Positions 7,949 through 10,000 of a stretch of 10,000 nt of DNA are shown piece by piece. The stretch's first letter is position 1. The number at the start of each line of letters is the position of its first letter. This DNA comes from Magnetospirillum sp. Lineage in GTDB: Bacteria; Pseudomonadota; Alphaproteobacteria; Rhodospirillales; Magnetospirillaceae. The notes beneath the pieces are model-generated. The model worked only from the letters and a program-made list of their open reading frames with translations, ran no database searches and was not told where the DNA came from. The stretch spans positions 1-10,000 of the forward strand of contig JAIWOG010000326.1 in the NCBI GenBank assembly GCA_020217035.1. The letters run 5' to 3'. The position numbers and the translations under genes are program-made.

Positions 7949-7969
7949 CCCTCGATAGATGTGTATCTT
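7941..7969 (+). promoter_or_regulatory. Sigma70-type promoter for the peptidoglycan-binding gene
   Basis: A -35 box TTGAAT (7941-7946) is followed by a 17-bp spacer and a -10 box TATCTT (7964-7969). The predicted transcript would start near 7976 and carry a leader of roughly 57 nt before ATG 8033. The spacing is optimal and both hexamers are close to consensus. Confidence 0.55.
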
Positions 7970-8032
7970 GCGAATCATGCACGGGTGGTCCTTCGGGGCT
8001 GCCCCTTTCTCGACTTACGGAAAGAACAAAAC

Positions 8033-9676
8033 ATGACCATTTTGCCGCTCGATCCCCGCCAGCGCCGCCCCGGATTCCCGTTCCAGGATGATTTCTTCAC
8101 CCTGGGGGCGCCGGTCGGCCCCGACCAGCCCAACCGCCGCGAAGACGTGATCCGGGTGGAAACCATCCTGGGCAATACCGGCCACCATGATCTGTCGCGC
8201 ACCGACGGCCCGGTGGGCTATTGGGGCCAGCGCCAGGAGAAGGCGGTGAAGGATTGGCAAAGCCAGAACGGGCTGAAGGTGGACGGTCTGTTGAAACCGG
8301 GCGGCCCCACCATCACCAGCCTGAAACAGGCGGCGGGCGGTCTGTTGGGCGGTTTCACACCCCCCAGCCCGGACGAGGTGGACCAGCACCAATCGCAACG
8401 CATGCAGGGCGAGCCTGGCATCCTGAACACCCGCCCGGCGCGGCTGTCCTTCCCCAAGCCCGCCCAGCCCTTGGAATTGGACGAGCAAAGCCAGGCCTTC
8501 AACGCCGACAGCGCCCGCGCTTTGACCCGCAGCAGCGTCAACGGCGACATCCCGCGCATCTATGGCGACTTCGCCAAACAGGCGGGGGCGGATGCGCACG
8601 CCACCTTGATGGATCTGGCCGAACAGATGGAGGCTCAGGTCGGGCGCGACCGCACCGACCAAGTGATGCACGGCATCGTCAACCAACTTCCGCCCGATCA
8701 GGCCAAGGCTTTGCTGGGCGGTACCATGCCCGCCGCCCGCCCCCTGGGGGTGCGCAGTGCCGATCTGCCTGACGACAGCGCCGTGCCGTTGTTCCGGATG
8801 GCGGCTGCCGCACCGGTGGCGGGCGGCGGTAAGGATGTGTTGTCTGCGGCGGAAAACAGTGACGCGGCTGCCATTGTCGCGCCACCTTCTCCCGCTGCCC
8901 CAGAAGAAAAACCGGTGCAAGTGGCTGCCGCCCCGGCGGCGATTCCCTTGGCCTGGTGGTTGCTGGGCGGCGGGGCCGCGGCTGGCGGGGCCATTGCCCA
9001 GCAACAGATCGAAAAGGAACTGAAAAAGCCCAAAGGCCTTCCCACCACCACCATCGATCCCCAGGCGGGAAAACCGCAAGTGCTGCACGGCCCCGATCCG
9101 TCCAAGCCGCCGCCGCAAACCGCCACCCCGCCCAGCACGCCCACGCCCCAGCCGCCGCCCTTGCCGCCTAGCACAGCTCAACAACCGTCGAAGGATGGCA
9201 ATTCGTATCCGGGGCAGCCAGCAGAACCGGTTAAGCCGATGGGGCCGCTTGAAATTCGTGCGAGGCCGCCTGTTGACTTGGGAAAAGGCGGGAAGCCTTA
9301 CCCGGATACCGATGAGGCAATTGCGGGAATTCCCGACAAGAAGGCCCAAGAAGCAATCCGTGGCGTAATGCTGGGTTCGGGGGTCACCAATGGGGCGGAT
9401 AAGAAAGGCACGCATATTGTCGTCGAAGGCGGCAACTACGATAACGTCAAACAGGATGCACAAAAGCTGCAGGGGCTTCTTGGGATCGATCCCCGTTCGG
9501 CAAAACCGATTGATGGGAACGGCGGAACTGTTTCGGCAACCAAGGACGGGAGCATCGTTGTGATCGAGCGGCCCTCATCTGGGAGGGACGAACCTACACT
9601 TGAAGTGCATACCAAAGATGCTGCAGGCAACATCCATAAAATGAAGCGCCGGTACGGGCGCCGTCTGAATGAATGA
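8033..9676 (+). CDS. Peptidoglycan-binding-domain protein with variable C-terminal module (polymorphic-toxin-like)
   Basis: The protein has 547 residues. ATG 8033 is preceded by GGAAAG at 8 nt and by a good promoter. The frame continues upstream to 7493, but that stretch overlaps tniQ and is not coding-like. Residues 36-100 match a PG_binding_1 domain, with the WGQRQEKAVKDWQSQNGLKVDG segment near 64-85. Residues 155-230 are helical and unrecognised. Residues 304-322 form a Gly/Ala-rich hydrophobic segment that could cross a membrane. Residues 352-400 are a proline-rich linker. Residues 405-547 are a compact alpha/beta-looking module ending with basic KMKRRYGRR. There is no N-terminal signal peptide. 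Codon use changes sharply: about 16 of the first 100 codons end in A/T against 72 of the last 166 (counted by eye). Conserved wall-binding head, linker and compositionally foreign tail fit a polymorphic toxin with an exchanged C-terminal domain. That role is inference; the toxin activity is unknown. Confidence 0.75.
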   Translation: MTILPLDPRQRRPGFPFQDDFFTLGAPVGPDQPNRREDVIRVETILGNTGHHDLSRTDGPVGYWGQRQEKAVKDWQSQNGLKVDGLLKPGGPTITSLKQAAGGLLGGFTPPSPDEVDQHQSQRMQGEPGILNTRPARLSFPKPAQPLELDEQSQAFNADSARALTRSSVNGDIPRIYGDFAKQAGADAHATLMDLAEQMEAQVGRDRTDQVMHGIVNQLPPDQAKALLGGTMPAARPLGVRSADLPDDSAVPLFRMAAAAPVAGGGKDVLSAAENSDAAAIVAPPSPAAPEEKPVQVAAAPAAIPLAWWLLGGGAAAGGAIAQQQIEKELKKPKGLPTTTIDPQAGKPQVLHGPDPSKPPPQTATPPSTPTPQPPPLPPSTAQQPSKDGNSYPGQPAEPVKPMGPLEIRARPPVDLGKGGKPYPDTDEAIAGIPDKKAQEAIRGVMLGSGVTNGADKKGTHIVVEGGNYDNVKQDAQKLQGLLGIDPRSAKPIDGNGGTVSATKDGSIVVIERPSSGRDEPTLEVHTKDAAGNIHKMKRRYGRRLNE

Positions 9677-9678
9677 GG

Positions 9679-10000
9679 CTATCCAAGTTGATCAAGGGTG
9701 GAAGCCGGCAGACACGCCATGGCCAAGCGGCTTATAATTGCCGGCTTCCCGCCTGCTCTTTCAAGAAAACGGTCGATGACCACATCCTCGGCGGCGAGAA
9801 CAGACGCTCCTTCAGGAAAGGCGAGCAACACCCAGTCGTTCTTGCCGCCACAGGCGACTAACAAGTCTCCGGCCACTTCGGTTGCCGTGCCCAGACTGAT
9901 ATCGTCGGCAACCACCACCGACCAGCGTTCGCGGCTCGGCGAGTAAAGGCCGATCTCCCAATCCTCGCGCTCGGCCAGAACAGCGATAAACGCCTTGATG
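9679..10000 (-). CDS. Protein of unknown function, 5' end off the right edge
   Basis: The minus-strand frame is open from base 10000 to the TAG at 9681-9679 and gives 106 visible residues. A GTG at 9918 could be read as a start, but the translation before it (IKAFIAVLAEREDWEIGLYS) is protein-like and continuous, so the gene most likely starts outside the window. The visible part alternates short hydrophobic strands (WSVVVADD, NDWVLLAFPEG) with helical stretches, suggesting a small soluble alpha/beta protein. I do not recognise the family. It converges on the peptidoglycan-binding gene with 2 bp between stops. About 37 of 106 codons end in A/T, intermediate between the head and the tail of that neighbour. 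It could be an immunity partner of the neighbour's C-terminal module, but immunity genes normally lie on the same strand as the toxin. Confidence 0.65.
   Translation of the reverse strand, partial: IKAFIAVLAEREDWEIGLYSPSRERWSVVVADDISLGTATEVAGDLLVACGGKNDWVLLAFPEGASVLAAEDVVIDRFLERAGGKPAIISRLAMACLPASTLDQLG
9700..9749. repeat. Perfect 11-bp inverted repeat with 28-bp loop
   Basis: GGAAGCCGGCA (9700-9710) and TGCCGGCTTCC (9739-9749) are exact reverse complements. The pair lies 24 bp beyond the stop of the rightward gene and inside the 3' end of the minus-strand gene. There is no T-tract on either side and the loop is large, so a classical intrinsic terminator is unlikely. It may still stabilise the 3' end of the rightward mRNA. 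Confidence 0.4.

Larger units (their letters stand above)
7731..8032. other. Divergent intergenic region between tniQ and the rightward gene; possible element end
   Basis: These 302 bp carry no gene I can support. The tniQ-proximal part (about 7755-7870) is richer in A/T than its neighbours and contains two related imperfect repeats and the inverted pair CCGAT (7854-7858)/ATCGG (7867-7871). This is where the end of a Tn7-like element beside its first transposition gene would be expected. I could not identify a convincing TGT...ACA terminus, a target duplication or a tRNA. The right part (7930-8032) holds the promoter and ribosome site of the rightward gene. A TATAAA on the minus strand (7811-7816) could serve the operon, but no -35 element is at the right distance. 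Confidence 0.5.

Noticed and set aside
7995..8008. GGGGC-T-GCCCC followed by TTT as an intrinsic terminator
   Set aside because: The usable stem is only about 4 bp with a 3-nt loop and the T run is short; it lies in the leader of an active-looking gene.
8026..8032. ACA trinucleotides just before ATG 8033 as the transposon terminus
   Set aside because: A terminus here would place the promoter of the flanking gene inside the element and nothing else marks the junction; ACA alone is not evidence.
8015..9463. Long open frame of about 480 codons on the minus strand opposite the wall-binding gene
   Set aside because: It is low-complexity (Arg-, Gly- and Leu-rich) and antisense to a gene with a clear domain, promoter and ribosome site. 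Such frames are common opposite GC-rich genes.
9673..9861. Small plus-strand frame starting in an ATGA overlap with the stop of the wall-binding gene, as a same-strand immunity gene
   Set aside because: The ATGA coupling is tempting, but the 62-residue product is irregular and basic, while the opposite strand has a longer frame, open past the window edge, with better protein character.
1..10000. CRISPR array, Cas genes, tRNA or rRNA genes
   Set aside because: I saw no regularly spaced repeats, no Cas-like proteins beside tniQ, and no tRNA or rRNA signature on either strand.

Overview
The window is GC-rich, with tightly packed genes and mostly G/C-ending codons. It looks like a proteobacterial chromosome, most likely an alphaproteobacterium. 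A Rhodospirillales/Magnetospirillum-like host is a guess from protein style and composition; there is no rRNA or marker gene to confirm it.

Layout. Positions 1-2880 (+) hold the 3' part of a very large helical-repeat-like protein whose reading frame is open through the left edge. Its C-terminal half resembles the DUF4020 portion of SIR2-DUF4020 proteins, a type of defence-associated gene, but any SIR2 domain would lie outside the window. Converging on it, with 13 bp between the stops, is a four-gene minus-strand operon spanning 7730-2894. In transcription order it encodes TniQ (target selector), TnsA (endonuclease), TnsB/TniA (DDE transposase) and TnsC/TniB (AAA+ ATPase). The junctions are a 13-nt gap, a 17-nt overlap and a 7-nt overlap. 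This is a complete core transposition machine of a Tn7-like element. Every catalytic or metal-binding signature expected is visible, so the element looks intact and capable of cut-and-paste movement. The 1-2880 gene is best read as its cargo.

Positions 7731-8032 form a 302-bp divergent intergenic region. It contains the tniQ Shine-Dalgarno in a small possible hairpin, two related imperfect repeats that could be TnsB sites near a transposon end, and a good sigma70-type promoter for the rightward gene. That gene (8033-9676, +) encodes a peptidoglycan-binding-domain protein with one hydrophobic segment, a proline-rich linker and a C-terminal module of different codon composition, an architecture typical of a polymorphic toxin. 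A minus-strand gene of unknown function enters from the right edge and stops 2 bp after it.

How the genes work together. TniQ would choose the target and TnsC would relay that choice to TnsA+TnsB, which excise and insert the element together with its cargo. The order with tniQ first, upstream of tnsABC, differs from the classical tnsABC-(D/tniQ) order. No CRISPR array or Cas gene is visible, so targeting is probably TniQ/TnsD-like recognition of a fixed site. The attachment site and both element ends are not resolved here.
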